Part shown: piece after piece, positions 42,880 through 51,266 of the stretch
Layout of the letters: the number at the start of each line of letters is the position of its first letter
How positions within the stretch are numbered: position 1 is the stretch's first letter
NCBI RefSeq assembly: GCF_024349785.1
Contig: NZ_AP018817.1
Coordinates: forward strand, 124,001-188,000
DNA from: Sphingomonas bisphenolicum
Lineage (GTDB): Bacteria; Pseudomonadota; Alphaproteobacteria; Sphingomonadales; Sphingomonadaceae
DNA: 64,000 bases
Reading direction: 5' to 3'
Notes under the pieces: model-generated
What the model saw: the letters and a program-made list of their open reading frames with translations, nothing else
What the model was told of the DNA's origin: nothing
Databases searched by the model: none
Translations under genes and position numbers: made by a program

Positions 42880-42904
42880 TTATAGTATAGGGGGGTATCC
42901 TATG
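42880..42904. promoter_or_regulatory. DmeR/RcnR-type operator overlapping the dmeR start
   Basis: TTATAGTATAGGGGGGTATCCTAT reads on the other strand ATACCCCCCTATACTAT, a G/C tract flanked by AT-rich repeats. This is the form recognised by RcnR/DmeR repressors. The site covers the start codon (42902), and its G-tract is also the only Shine-Dalgarno-like sequence. Confidence 0.75.
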
Positions 42905-43174
42905 CACATCATAGCGGATCGGGATAAATTGCTGGCGCGGGTGCGCCGGATCGCGGGACAGGTCGCCGCCGTGGAGCGGCAATTGTCCGGCGACGCCGGC
43001 TGTTCGGAAACATTGCAGCTGGTGGCGTCGGTGCGCGGCGCGGTGGGCAGCCTGATGGAGGAACTGATCGAGCAGCATATGCGCGAACATGTCGCCCGTC
43101 CGGGCCTGTCCGACGAAGCGCGCCAGGCGGCGACCGAGGAAATGCTGGCGCTGATCCGCCGTTACGGGAAATGA
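42902..43174 (+). CDS. dmeR: Ni/Co-sensing repressor of the CsoR/RcnR family
   Basis: This is a 90-residue all-helical repressor. Metal-site residues of the RcnR/DmeR type are present: N-terminal His2, Cys34 (DAGCSETLQ), His60 and His64 (IEQHMREHVARPG). The arginine-rich KLLARVRRIAGQVAAVERQL contacts DNA. Metal binding would release the operator just upstream and induce the efflux gene. Its stop overlaps the dmeF start (ATGA). Cu-type CsoR and formaldehyde-type FrmR are less likely given the His pattern and the dmeF partner. Confidence 0.87.
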   Translation: MHIIADRDKLLARVRRIAGQVAAVERQLSGDAGCSETLQLVASVRGAVGSLMEELIEQHMREHVARPGLSDEARQAATEEMLALIRRYGK

Positions 43175-44184
43175 CGATGCACGACGACGACAGGCAGGAT
43201 CATCACGGGCATGGCCATCACGACCATGGGCATAATGATGCCGATCATGGCCACGACCATGGCCCTGCCGGCATGGCCGACGATGGCGAGGAAAGCCATT
43301 ATTTCGACCATATCTACCTGTCCGCCGGCCACGACCAGAATGCGAAACGAACGCTGTGGGTTGTCTGGCTGACCGCCGCGACGATGGTGGTGGAAATCGC
43401 TTTCGGCTGGATAACCGGGTCGATGGCGCTGCTGGCGGACGGATTCCACATGGCGACCCATGCCGGGGCGCTGGCGGTGGCGGCAGCCGCCTATGGCTAT
43501 GCCAAGCGCCATGCGCGCAACCCGCGCTACACATTCGGCACCGGCAAGGTCGGTGACCTGTCGGGCTTCGCCTCCGCGCTGCTGCTGGGCGTGACCGCGC
43601 TGTTCATCGCGGTCGAATCGGGGTTGCGCCTGTTCCAGCCGATCGACGTCGCTTTTGGCGAGGCGACGCTGGTGGCGGTCGTCGGCCTGATCATCAACAT
43701 CATCAGCGCGCTGCTGCTGGGCCACGATCATAGCCACGACCATGGGCATGACGATGATGGCCATGACCATGGACATGGCCATGCCGACAATAATCTGCGC
43801 GCGGCCTATGTGCATGTGCTGACCGACGCGCTGACGTCGGTGCTGGCCATCGGCGCTCTGCTGGCTGGGCGCTATCTGGGATGGTGGTGGATGGACCCGG
43901 CCGTCGGCCTGCTGGGCGCGGTGGTGATCGCACGCTGGGCCTGGGGCCTGATGAAGGACACCGCCGCGATCCTGCTCGATACGGCGGAGCCCGCGCTGAT
44001 GGCGCGGGTGCGCGCGCAGGCGGAAGCCGAAGGCGCCACCATCCGCGACCTGCATGTCTGGCGCATCGGTCCCCATGCCCATGCCGCGATCATCAGCCTG
44101 GCCCCCGGCGCCGACGCGCCCAAGGTAAGGGCGCGGGTGCGCGCGCTCCCGCGCATGGAGCATGTCACGGTGGAGTGCGGGTAA
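43171..44184 (+). CDS. dmeF: Co/Ni (Cd) cation diffusion facilitator
   Basis: This 337-residue inner-membrane CDF exporter has six membrane helices. The His/Asp-rich N-terminus (HHGHGHHDHGHNDADHGHDH) and a second His-rich loop (HSHDHGHDDDGHDHGHGH) are for metal capture. Transport-site residues are in ADGFHMATHAG and HVLTDALTS, and FDHIYLSAGHDQNAKRT is typical of DmeF. It removes Co2+/Ni2+ from the cytoplasm in exchange for protons. It is translationally coupled to dmeR. The convergent next gene is separated only by a repeat element. Confidence 0.9.
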   Translation: MTMHDDDRQDHHGHGHHDHGHNDADHGHDHGPAGMADDGEESHYFDHIYLSAGHDQNAKRTLWVVWLTAATMVVEIAFGWITGSMALLADGFHMATHAGALAVAAAAYGYAKRHARNPRYTFGTGKVGDLSGFASALLLGVTALFIAVESGLRLFQPIDVAFGEATLVAVVGLIINIISALLLGHDHSHDHGHDDDGHDHGHGHADNNLRAAYVHVLTDALTSVLAIGALLAGRYLGWWWMDPAVGLLGAVVIARWAWGLMKDTAAILLDTAEPALMARVRAQAEAEGATIRDLHVWRIGPHAHAAIISLAPGADAPKVRARVRALPRMEHVTVECG

Positions 44185-44189
44185 AGGAC

Positions 44190-44294
44190 TAGAGCACGCT
44201 GCGTTACATCCGACGCACGTCGCGCGCTCTAAGTTTTTGGTGTCGCATCGTTTCAAGCAGAAAAGCGGTTCCCACTTTTCCGCACGATGCTCTA
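44190..44294. repeat. RIME-like intergenic palindromic element, 105 bp
   Basis: The element begins TAGAGCACGCTGCG and ends GCACGATGCTCTA, so the ends are inverted (TAGAGCA/TGCTCTA). It contains an inner stretch (AGCAGAAAAGCGGTTCCCAC) that I recall as common in alphaproteobacterial intergenic mosaic repeats. It fills essentially the whole gap between dmeF and the phosphatase gene, and its last three bases form the stop codon of the latter. Confidence 0.7.
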
Positions 44295-44881
44295 AGGTCG
44301 CTCGTCCCAGCGTACCAGCGTGACCCCACCATCCTGATCGACGGCCAGTTCGCCAAAAGCCCCGGTCCGCAACTTCAGCGCGCCGAGCGGCAGGCCCGCC
44401 GCGATCAAAGCAAAGCGCGCCGCGCCATTGCTCGTGACGAGCAGGTCCACGCCCGTGCCGCCCTCCGCGAAGAAGGCGCGCCAGGCGGCGATGCGGGCGT
44501 CGGCATCCACGATCCAGCCATCGGGTGCGATGCCGCGCTCGTCCCAGTCGGCCAGCGCCTGCGCACCGATCCGGGCCAGCACCGCCGCCTCCGGCCGCCC
44601 TTCGTCGGGACCATGGTCGATCTCCCCCAGCCAGTCGCGCGCACCATCGGGGCATGGCCAGTCGCGGCGGCGATATGATCGGCCGTTTCGCGGGCGCGCA
44701 GCAGCGGACTGGACAGGAGGCGGTCGATCGGCAGCGCCTGGCGCGCGAACCAGTCGCCCAACCGGCCAGCCTGCGCATGACCGCTGTCCACCAGCGGGAT
44801 ATCGGTGCGGGCGCCCACGCGACAGGCGTCGGCGCTGCTGGCGAAGGTATTGCCGTGGCGGAGGATGAAGATGCGGCGCAT
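44292..44881 (-). pseudogene. histidine phosphatase (phosphoglycerate mutase-like) with a 2-bp frameshift
   Basis: The N-terminal part (MRRIFILRHGNTF, with the catalytic RHG, and LLSSPLLRARETADHI) is in one frame up to HAPMVR. The C-terminal part (DWLGEIDHGPDEGRPEAAV onward through LLVTSNGAARFALIAAGL) is in another. Dropping one GC from the GCGCGC run at 44636-44642 joins them into 195 residues, and the corrected length is a multiple of three. This looks like dinucleotide slippage or a sequencing error. Its stop TAG is provided by the edge of the RIME-like repeat. It lies 16 nt after kdsB. A broad-specificity sugar-phosphate phosphatase role would be possible if intact. Confidence 0.75.
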
Positions 44882-44897
44882 GAGGACGGACGGACGA

Positions 44898-45707
44898 TCA
44901 GAGCGGCGGGGTCGGGTCGCCATAGACGGCGATCAGCGCTTCGACGCGACTGATGTCCGCCTCCGTATCGATGCCGCTGCTGTCGAAGCGCGGCGGATCG
45001 ACCGCGACGGTCATGACCGATATGCCCAGTTCGAGCAGGCGCAACTGCTCCAGCCCCTCCAGATTTTCCAGCACCGTCGGCGGGCAGGCCTCGAACCGCT
45101 CCAATGCGTCGAGCGCATAGCCGTAGAGGCCGACATGCCGCCAGACCGGAGAGCGGGGATCGGTTTCGCGCAGCTTGTCCTCATTGCGGATCGCCGGGAT
45201 GATCGTCTTGGAAAACCACAGCGCGCGTCCATCGGGCGCGCGGGCGCAGGTAGTGCCGCTGAAGGGAGATCGCGTCTTATGCTCGCGCAGCGCATCGAGC
45301 GCGGGCCAATCCAGCGCGATGACCGGTGTGGCGACCGGCGCGCCGTCCTGCAACGCGGCGATCACCGCGCCGAGCGCTCCTTCGGGCTGGAAGGGCGAAT
45401 CGCCCTGGAGATTGACGACGAAGCGCGGTGGCGAGGGCTGGGCCTGCGCCGCGGCGAGCGCGCGGCCCGAACCTGTGGCGATGGCGCTATCGGTCATCAC
45501 CGCATCGCAGCCGACAGCGCGGGCATGGTTGGCGATCGCCTCGTCATCGGTTGCAACGGTCAGGGCGATGCCCTCGCGCGCACCAATCGCCGCGCGCGCC
45601 ATCGCGATCGTGCGATGGAGCAGCGTCCGCCCGGCAATCAGCCTGAGCGGCTTGCGCGGCAGGCGGGAAGACCCCGCCCGCGCGGGAATGACGACGAGAA
45701 GGCTCAG
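44898..45707 (-). CDS. kdsB: 3-deoxy-manno-octulosonate cytidylyltransferase, probable CTG start
   Basis: This 269-residue enzyme activates Kdo as CMP-Kdo. Reading upstream of the first ATG (45602) in frame restores the essential nucleotide-binding motif PARAGSSRLPRKPL at residues 8-21, then IAGRTLLHRTIAMARAA. No ATG, GTG or TTG precedes it. The only sensible start is CTG at 45707-45705, whose bases CTGA overlap the TGA stop of kpsF, where ATGA would normally occur. Other motifs are VVNLQGDSPFQ, TRSPFSGTT, WRHVGLYGYALDAL and SGIDTEADISRVE. It forms an operon with kpsF. Confidence 0.85.
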   Translation of the reverse strand: MSLLVVIPARAGSSRLPRKPLRLIAGRTLLHRTIAMARAAIGAREGIALTVATDDEAIANHARAVGCDAVMTDSAIATGSGRALAAAQAQPSPPRFVVNLQGDSPFQPEGALGAVIAALQDGAPVATPVIALDWPALDALREHKTRSPFSGTTCARAPDGRALWFSKTIIPAIRNEDKLRETDPRSPVWRHVGLYGYALDALERFEACPPTVLENLEGLEQLRLLELGISVMTVAVDPPRFDSSGIDTEADISRVEALIAVYGDPTPPL

Positions 45708-46714
45708 GCAACCCCGGCGTGGAGCAGGTCGTGCATATGGACCGCGCCGATCAGACGGCCATTTTCGCAGACGAACAGCAACATGATATTGCGCTCATGC
45801 ATCAGGTGCATCGCTTCCGACGCGAGTTCATCGGGGCCGACCGCAAACGGGGTCAGCGTCATGGACCGGCCCACGGCCTCGGTCAGATTCTGCTTGCCGG
45901 TTACGGTGCGGCGCAGGTCGCCATCGGTGAAGGCGCCAATCAGCCGGCCGTTACGGTCGACGATCGCCGTCCCGCCAAGGCGCGCGCGCGTCATTTCGAT
46001 GGTCGCGTCGAGCAGCGAGGCGTCTTCCCGCACCATCGGGACGTCGTCGCCGGTGGCCATCAGTTCGCGCACCTTGACCAGTTGCGCGCCGAGTCGGCCA
46101 TTGGGATGGAATTTATGGAAATCGTCGGCGGAAAAGCCACGCATCTCCATCAGCGAAATCGCCAGCGCATCGCCCAGCGCCATCTGCACCGTGGTCGACG
46201 TCGTGGGGGCGAGCGAATTGGGGCAGGCTTCCTCCACTTCGGGCATCAGCACGCACATGTCGGCCGCCATGGCGACGGTGCTTTGCTCCTGCGCAGTGAT
46301 GGCCACCAGCGGAATGGCGAAGCGCTTGCAATAATGGATGATCGGACCGAGTTCGGTCGATTCGCCCGAATGGGACAGCATCAGCACGACGTCATCCGGG
46401 GTGATCATGCCCAGATCGCCATGCCCTGCATCCGCCGGGTGCAGGAAAATGGCCGGGGTGCCGGTAGAGGTGAGCGTCGCCGTCATCTTGCGCGCGACGA
46501 TGCCGCTCTTGCCGATGCCGGTGACGATCACACGGCCGCGCACTTTCATGATCACGCCGATCACGCGCAGGAAGGTAGCGGCAAATTCCCGTTCCGAGAA
46601 TTTGGCCTCCAGCGCATTCAGCCCTGAGGCTGCAATCGAAAGACTGCGGCATGCAGTCTCGACGATACGGCCGCCTGAGCCGAACGGTACAATCTTCGAA
46701 GCTGGTGTCGACAC
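45704..46714 (-). CDS. kdsD: D-arabinose 5-phosphate isomerase (KpsF/KdsD)
   Basis: This 336-residue isomerase has an N-terminal SIS domain (VIVTGIGKSGIVARKMTATL, LMLSHSGESTELGPII) and two C-terminal CBS domains (residues ~210-330). It converts ribulose 5-phosphate to arabinose 5-phosphate, the first step to Kdo of LPS or capsule, followed here by kdsB. The start is GTG at 46714 with AAAGGG upstream. The HPNGRLGAQL motif before the CBS part is typical. LPS (KdsD) and capsule (KpsF) versions cannot be separated from sequence. Confidence 0.92.
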   Translation of the reverse strand: MSTPASKIVPFGSGGRIVETACRSLSIAASGLNALEAKFSEREFAATFLRVIGVIMKVRGRVIVTGIGKSGIVARKMTATLTSTGTPAIFLHPADAGHGDLGMITPDDVVLMLSHSGESTELGPIIHYCKRFAIPLVAITAQEQSTVAMAADMCVLMPEVEEACPNSLAPTTSTTVQMALGDALAISLMEMRGFSADDFHKFHPNGRLGAQLVKVRELMATGDDVPMVREDASLLDATIEMTRARLGGTAIVDRNGRLIGAFTDGDLRRTVTGKQNLTEAVGRSMTLTPFAVGPDELASEAMHLMHERNIMLLFVCENGRLIGAVHMHDLLHAGVA

Positions 46715-47013
46715 GCGTTTGCCCTTTTATCCGTTTCTCACGACCAGATCACCCGGCCGGATCAACGGCGACGAACCATCGTATTCGATGTGTCGTCTTT
46801 CCCTCGTTCCGCGACCCCTAGCTGATTTCGCAACCAGCATGGGAGCATGGCTTACGCTGTTTCAGGCACTTATGGCAATGTATTTTGCAAGTGCGAAAGA
46901 AAAATTGCCGCAGGTAAGCGGGCAATATCAGGACCATGTTAAGGTGAACTGATTATTTATAGCGACGAGCCGTGGAACCTTTTCCTATTTCCTATCCGCA
47001 TTGCATCATGTCG
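46715..47013. other. 299-nt intergenic region, no gene seen
   Basis: This stretch is less GC-rich than its surroundings and holds the promoter region of the kdsD-kdsB operon. The epimerase gene on its right ends at 47014 on the same strand. No terminator, repeat or credible reading frame was recognised. Confidence 0.45.
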
Positions 47014-48015
47014 TCATCGTTCCGCATGATAGGTGCGATACCATTGGACGAATCGCGGCACGCCCGACTCGATTCCCGTTGTCGGCGCGAAACCAATATC
47101 CTGCGAGATCGCGCTGATATCTGCATAAGTGGCGTGAACATCGCCCGGCTGCATTGGCTGGAAGTCGATCGCGGCCTTTTTGCCCAGGGCGTCTTCCAGC
47201 ACGGCGATCAGATGCATCAATTCTTCGGGGCGGTTGTTGCCGATATTATAGAGCCGGTGGGGCGCCCGACTGCCGCCGGCCTTGATTGCGCCATCGTCGG
47301 CGGGGGGATGATCGAGGCAACCGACAATGCCGGCGACGATATCATCGATATAGGTGAAGTCGCGCTGCATCCGGCCGTGGTTGAACACCGGGATCGGCTC
47401 CCCCGCCAATATCTTCGCCGTGAAGATCCACATCGCCATGTCGGGACGGCCCCAGGGGCCATAGACGGTGAAGAAGCGTAACCCCGTCATCGGAATACGG
47501 AAGAGATGGGCATAGGTTTCGCTCATCAGTTCGTCGGCGCGCTTGGTCGCGGCATAGAGCGAGACGGGATGGTCGGCGCGATCTTCCACCCGGAAAGGCA
47601 GCATGTCGTTGCCGCCATAGACCGACGAAGAAGATGCATAGACGAGGTGCCGCACCCGCCGCTCCCGCGCCAGTTCCAGCATGTTGACATGGCCGGCCAG
47701 ATTGGAGCGGACATAGGCGTGGGGATTGATCAGCGAATAGCGCACCCCGGCCTGCGCGCCCAGATGCACGATCGCCTCGATCACCTGATCGGCCAGGGCG
47801 GCATGCAGCGCGTCGAGATCAGCGAAATCCAGTTCGTGGAAGGTGAAGAGCCGACCATGGGCCGCCTGCAACTGCGCGATCCGGTCGCGTTTCAGCGATA
47901 CCGGATAATAATCGTTCATATTGTCGATACCGACCACGGCATGACCCTGCGCCAGCAGCCGGTCGGCGACATGCATGCCGATAAATCCGGCAGCTCCGGT
48001 AACGAGGATGGTCAT
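47014..48015 (-). CDS. UDP-glucuronate 4-epimerase-like NAD-dependent epimerase
   Basis: This 333-residue extended short-chain dehydrogenase has the NAD motif LVTGAAGFIGMHVADRLL, the catalytic SSS and YAATK (Tyr-x3-Lys), and FTVYGPWGRPDMAMW. The features GIDNMNDYYPVSLKRDRI and RDFTYIDDIV are typical of UDP-glucuronate/UDP-galacturonate epimerases. It would supply UDP-galacturonate for surface polysaccharide. The ATG at 48015 has AGAGGGAAG before it. It lies downstream of no clear operon partner but among polysaccharide genes. Confidence 0.9.
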   Translation of the reverse strand: MTILVTGAAGFIGMHVADRLLAQGHAVVGIDNMNDYYPVSLKRDRIAQLQAAHGRLFTFHELDFADLDALHAALADQVIEAIVHLGAQAGVRYSLINPHAYVRSNLAGHVNMLELARERRVRHLVYASSSSVYGGNDMLPFRVEDRADHPVSLYAATKRADELMSETYAHLFRIPMTGLRFFTVYGPWGRPDMAMWIFTAKILAGEPIPVFNHGRMQRDFTYIDDIVAGIVGCLDHPPADDGAIKAGGSRAPHRLYNIGNNRPEELMHLIAVLEDALGKKAAIDFQPMQPGDVHATYADISAISQDIGFAPTTGIESGVPRFVQWYRTYHAER

Positions 48016-48174
48016 GCACTTCCCTCTCGGCTGGGCGCAGATGCGCGGCCCCTCCCCCCGTCTCAGACAATCCACCACGGCTTGTAAAGCCCTCATCGGC
48101 TCCAAGCCGCGCGGGACGCTCAGGCTTTCGCCGATCTTTACCGCGCTCTAATCTTTATCGTCTATGCGAAAGCC

Positions 48175-49311
48175 ATGGACATGGCATCCCATCCCACGCC
48201 CCCGGCCGCGCCCTTCGGTCTGACCGGGCACGGACAGCGCGACCGCTGGCTGGCGCTGGCGCTGGACGCAGCGGAGGCCAACGCTTTCTATGCGCCCGAC
48301 ATGCTGGGCGCCGCGATCGACCATCTGGCAGGCGACGGCGACGTCCACCTGATCGAGGCGCGCGATGGCGACATGGCGATCGGCCTGTTGCCGGTCGTCC
48401 GCAAGCCCCGCCATGGTCGGCTGCCGATCGGCTGCGTGGCGAACTGGATGCACGATCATTGTTTCTTCGGCGCGCCGATTATTCGCCAGGGGCATGAGGT
48501 CGCGGCCTGGCGCAACTTCCTGGCGCAACTGGACGCGGCCCCCTGGGCGCGCGGCTTCCTGCACCTCCAAGGACTGGACGCCGCCGGGGCCAACGCCGCG
48601 GCGCTGGAGGCATTATGCGTGGAGCAGCGGCGCGGCCGGCTGGAAATCCACCGCTACGACCGCGCGATGCTGCGATCGGACCTCACGGCCGACGCCTATT
48701 GGGAAACGCAGGTCCGGTCGAAGAAGCGCAAGGAATTGCGGCGCCTGCAAAAACGGCTGGCGGAGATGGGCGCGGTCGAGACGCGCCTGTTGAGCGAACC
48801 GGATGAGCTGGCGCGCTGGTGCGGCGATTTCCTGGCGCTGGAGGCGTCGGGCTGGAAGGGGCAGGAAGGCACTGCGCTGGAATGCAAGCCTGCCGACGCC
48901 GCCTTCTTCCACGCCGCCTGCACCGCCGCGTTCGACGCCGGGCGCCTGCACATGCTGCGCATCGACCTGGACGACCGGGCGATCGCGATGCTGGTCAATT
49001 TCCGCCATGGCGAGGGCGCCTTTTCGTTCAAGATCGCCTTCGACGAGACGCTGGGCCGCTTTTCGCCGGGCGTGCTGATCGAGATCGCCAACCTGAACGC
49101 GGTGCAGGCCGATCCGGCGATCGGCTGGATGGACAGTTGCGCCGCCCCCGATCATCCGATGATCGACAGCCTGTGGGCGGAGCGACGGACCATCGTGCAA
49201 TATCGTATCGCCCTGCATGGCGCCGGCGTGGCCCGGATGCAGCGCAGCGCCGCCTTCGCGCTCGCCAACGGGGTGGAGGCGATCGCCAGAAAAATGAAAG
49301 GACAGGCATGA
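48175..49311 (+). CDS. FemAB/CelD-like GNAT acyltransferase
   Basis: This 378-residue protein is of the acetyltransferase-6 (BcsL/CelD, FemAB-like) type. There are two GNAT-like halves, with the conserved basic segment VRSKKRKELRRLQKRLAE and the C-terminal FSPGVLIEIANLNAV, DSLWAERRTIVQYRIAL. Members modify exopolysaccharide or cell-surface molecules. Its stop overlaps the ATG of the cupin gene (ATGA), so they form a unit. Substrate is unknown. The start has no strong ribosome binding site; ATG at 48181 is equally possible. Confidence 0.8.
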   Translation: MDMASHPTPPAAPFGLTGHGQRDRWLALALDAAEANAFYAPDMLGAAIDHLAGDGDVHLIEARDGDMAIGLLPVVRKPRHGRLPIGCVANWMHDHCFFGAPIIRQGHEVAAWRNFLAQLDAAPWARGFLHLQGLDAAGANAAALEALCVEQRRGRLEIHRYDRAMLRSDLTADAYWETQVRSKKRKELRRLQKRLAEMGAVETRLLSEPDELARWCGDFLALEASGWKGQEGTALECKPADAAFFHAACTAAFDAGRLHMLRIDLDDRAIAMLVNFRHGEGAFSFKIAFDETLGRFSPGVLIEIANLNAVQADPAIGWMDSCAAPDHPMIDSLWAERRTIVQYRIALHGAGVARMQRSAAFALANGVEAIARKMKGQA

Positions 49312-50177
49312 CCGCCCGTAGCCCGATCGCGCCAGCCGCCGACGCCATTTTCCCGGACGACGCCCGCGCCGCCTTTGCCGCCGCCTATCCCGACCAGTCG
49401 ACGAAGCTGCATCATGGGCTGATCGGCCATGGCCTGCTGACGCTCGACGCGCTGGCGACCCTGGCCGAGCGGATGCCCGCCGCCTCGGTCGAATATAATC
49501 TGGGCAAGTTGCCGCTGGGCGTGCGCCCGGAGGATACCCCGTCCAATGGCCTGACCCTGGGCGAGACGATCCGGACGATCGACACCAATGGTAGCTGGGC
49601 CGTGCTCAAGAATGTCGAGCGCGACCCGGCCTATGCCGCGCTGCTGGACGCGGCGCTGGCGGAACTGGCGCCGATCGTCGCGGACAGGACCGGGCCGATG
49701 CTGCATCGCGAGGCGTTCATCTTCCTCTCTTCGCCGGGCAGCGTCACTCCTTTCCATATGGACCCGGAGCATAATATCCTGCTCCAGATCATGGGCATCA
49801 AGACGATGACCGTCTTCCCCGCGCGCGACCAGCATCTGGTTCCGGCGCAGAAAAGCGAGGATTTTCACGGCGGCGGCCACCGCAACCTGGTGTGGCAGGA
49901 CGGGTTCAAGGCGCATGGCACCGCCGTGCGGCTGGAGCCGGGCGACGCGATCCATGTGCCGGTAAAGGCGCCGCATTTCGTCGAGAACGGCCCGACCGTA
50001 TCGGTCAGCCTGTCGGTGACATGGCGGTCGGAACGCAGCGTGGCGGAAGGCGAACTGCACAGTTTCAACGCCCTGCTGCGCAAACGCGGCCTGCCGGTCG
50101 GCACGGTCAGCGCGCGCCCGGAGGCACAGGGGATACGCCGCCTGATCTATCGCATCATGCGGAAGCTGGGCGCCTGA
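49308..50177 (+). CDS. cupin-like (JmjC/Cupin-8 type) protein
   Basis: This 289-residue protein has a double-stranded beta-helix. The probable Fe(II) site is HMDPEHN (His-x-Asp) with the distal His in HVPVKAPHFVENG. It resembles cupin-like proteins often annotated as transcriptional regulators, but there is no DNA-binding domain, and a 2-oxoglutarate oxygenase role is more plausible. It is coupled to the GNAT gene before it and overlaps the convergent GNAT gene by 23 bp at its 3' end. The substrate is not known. Confidence 0.7.
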   Translation: MTARSPIAPAADAIFPDDARAAFAAAYPDQSTKLHHGLIGHGLLTLDALATLAERMPAASVEYNLGKLPLGVRPEDTPSNGLTLGETIRTIDTNGSWAVLKNVERDPAYAALLDAALAELAPIVADRTGPMLHREAFIFLSSPGSVTPFHMDPEHNILLQIMGIKTMTVFPARDQHLVPAQKSEDFHGGGHRNLVWQDGFKAHGTAVRLEPGDAIHVPVKAPHFVENGPTVSVSLSVTWRSERSVAEGELHSFNALLRKRGLPVGTVSARPEAQGIRRLIYRIMRKLGA

Positions 50178-51222
50178 GCAAGCGGCGCAGCAGCGCTTCG
50201 GCTTCGAGGCGCGGGCTGAACCGTTCCAGCACCCACCATTCGAGAGACTCCTCGCAGGTGGCGAGGCTCTGCTTGTAGCGATCCTTCCCCGCCAGGAGCG
50301 AATAGCGGGACAGGCCGCGCGCAGCATAATGACCGACCGCCGCCGCATGGCAGAGCAGGCCGGGCTTGTCCTTGGCGGTGCGCGCCGCGGCGAAGGCGGA
50401 CTGATAGTTCATCGCCACGCCGCGATGGACGAAATTGACCAGCAGCCCGACCACGCCGCCGGCATCGGCGAAGCGCAGCAGTTCCACCGCGCCCGATGGC
50501 AGTCCGCGCGCGCAGATCGTGCCGACGAAGCTGCGGAAGCCGGCATCGTCCCAGGCGTTGTCGGCATGGCGGCCGCCGTTGAGCGCGGCCATCTCCTCCA
50601 GCCAGGGGATGACGTCATCAAGCCCGCCGATAGCAACGTCGGGGAGTGGGCCGCCATGATCCTTCATCGCGCGGCGGATCTGGCTGCGCGTATTGGCGCT
50701 GAGCAACGACAGATAATCGCCGTCGGCGACGCGCACCGCGTCGAGATCGACCTGATAGACGGGAGAGACATCGACCCGGAGGCGGCGGCGCGCGGGCAGA
50801 CCAAGCAACGACGAATCGGGCGCGATCCCGCTCAGCGTCAGCGCCCGCCAGTCGCGGCGGCGCGCCAATGCGGCGAGCGCGGCGACGGTCGCCTCCGCTT
50901 CCCTTCCGGCTTCGACCAGCAGGCCATTATATTCGACATAGGGCCGATCGGCCTGGGGATCGCCCGACTGGTTGAGGCTGAGCGTCGCCACGCCCCCCAA
51001 CAGGCGCGGCCGCATCGCATGGCCGACCAGCGCCAGCGCCACATCCTGCCCCGCTGCGTCGGTGACCGCCAGCAGATCAGGCCGGACGCCATAGCTGTCG
51101 AGCCATGCCCCTACCCAGGTCCAGCCGAGGAAGAAGCTGCCGTCCGACCGCGCCTCCAGCGCCTGCCAACGTTCAGCCAAGGTCGCCCGGTCGGGCTGCG
51201 AGAAGATCGCGGACAATGTCAT
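50155..51222 (-). CDS. second FemAB/CelD-like GNAT acyltransferase
   Basis: This 355-residue acetyltransferase-6 family protein has FFLGWTWVGAWLDSY near the N-terminus, the basic TRSQIRRAMKDHG at mid-length, and GVVGLLVNFVHRGVAMNYQSAF with GLSRYSLLAGKDRYKQSL at the C-terminus, as in the CelD group. It is only distantly similar to the protein at 48175-49311. The last 23 bp overlap the cupin gene on the other strand. A role in surface polysaccharide acylation is inferred from the family and from the nearby UDP-sugar epimerase. Confidence 0.8.
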   Translation of the reverse strand: MTLSAIFSQPDRATLAERWQALEARSDGSFFLGWTWVGAWLDSYGVRPDLLAVTDAAGQDVALALVGHAMRPRLLGGVATLSLNQSGDPQADRPYVEYNGLLVEAGREAEATVAALAALARRRDWRALTLSGIAPDSSLLGLPARRRLRVDVSPVYQVDLDAVRVADGDYLSLLSANTRSQIRRAMKDHGGPLPDVAIGGLDDVIPWLEEMAALNGGRHADNAWDDAGFRSFVGTICARGLPSGAVELLRFADAGGVVGLLVNFVHRGVAMNYQSAFAAARTAKDKPGLLCHAAAVGHYAARGLSRYSLLAGKDRYKQSLATCEESLEWWVLERFSPRLEAEALLRRLLRRPASA

Positions 51223-51266
51223 CGCGCCCCTTGTGGCAGAGCGCCGGGGCGGGTCAAGCGGATCGG

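Noticed and set aside
43190..43260. Repeat array in CAT/GAC-rich DNA at the dmeF start and near 43730
   Set aside because: It is coding sequence for His-Asp-rich metal-binding tails, not a repeat locus or CRISPR. No CRISPR-type spacing is found anywhere.
44898..45602. kdsB starting at the ATG at 45602
   Set aside because: It would remove the essential N-terminal nucleotide-binding motif, which is perfectly encoded in frame just upstream.
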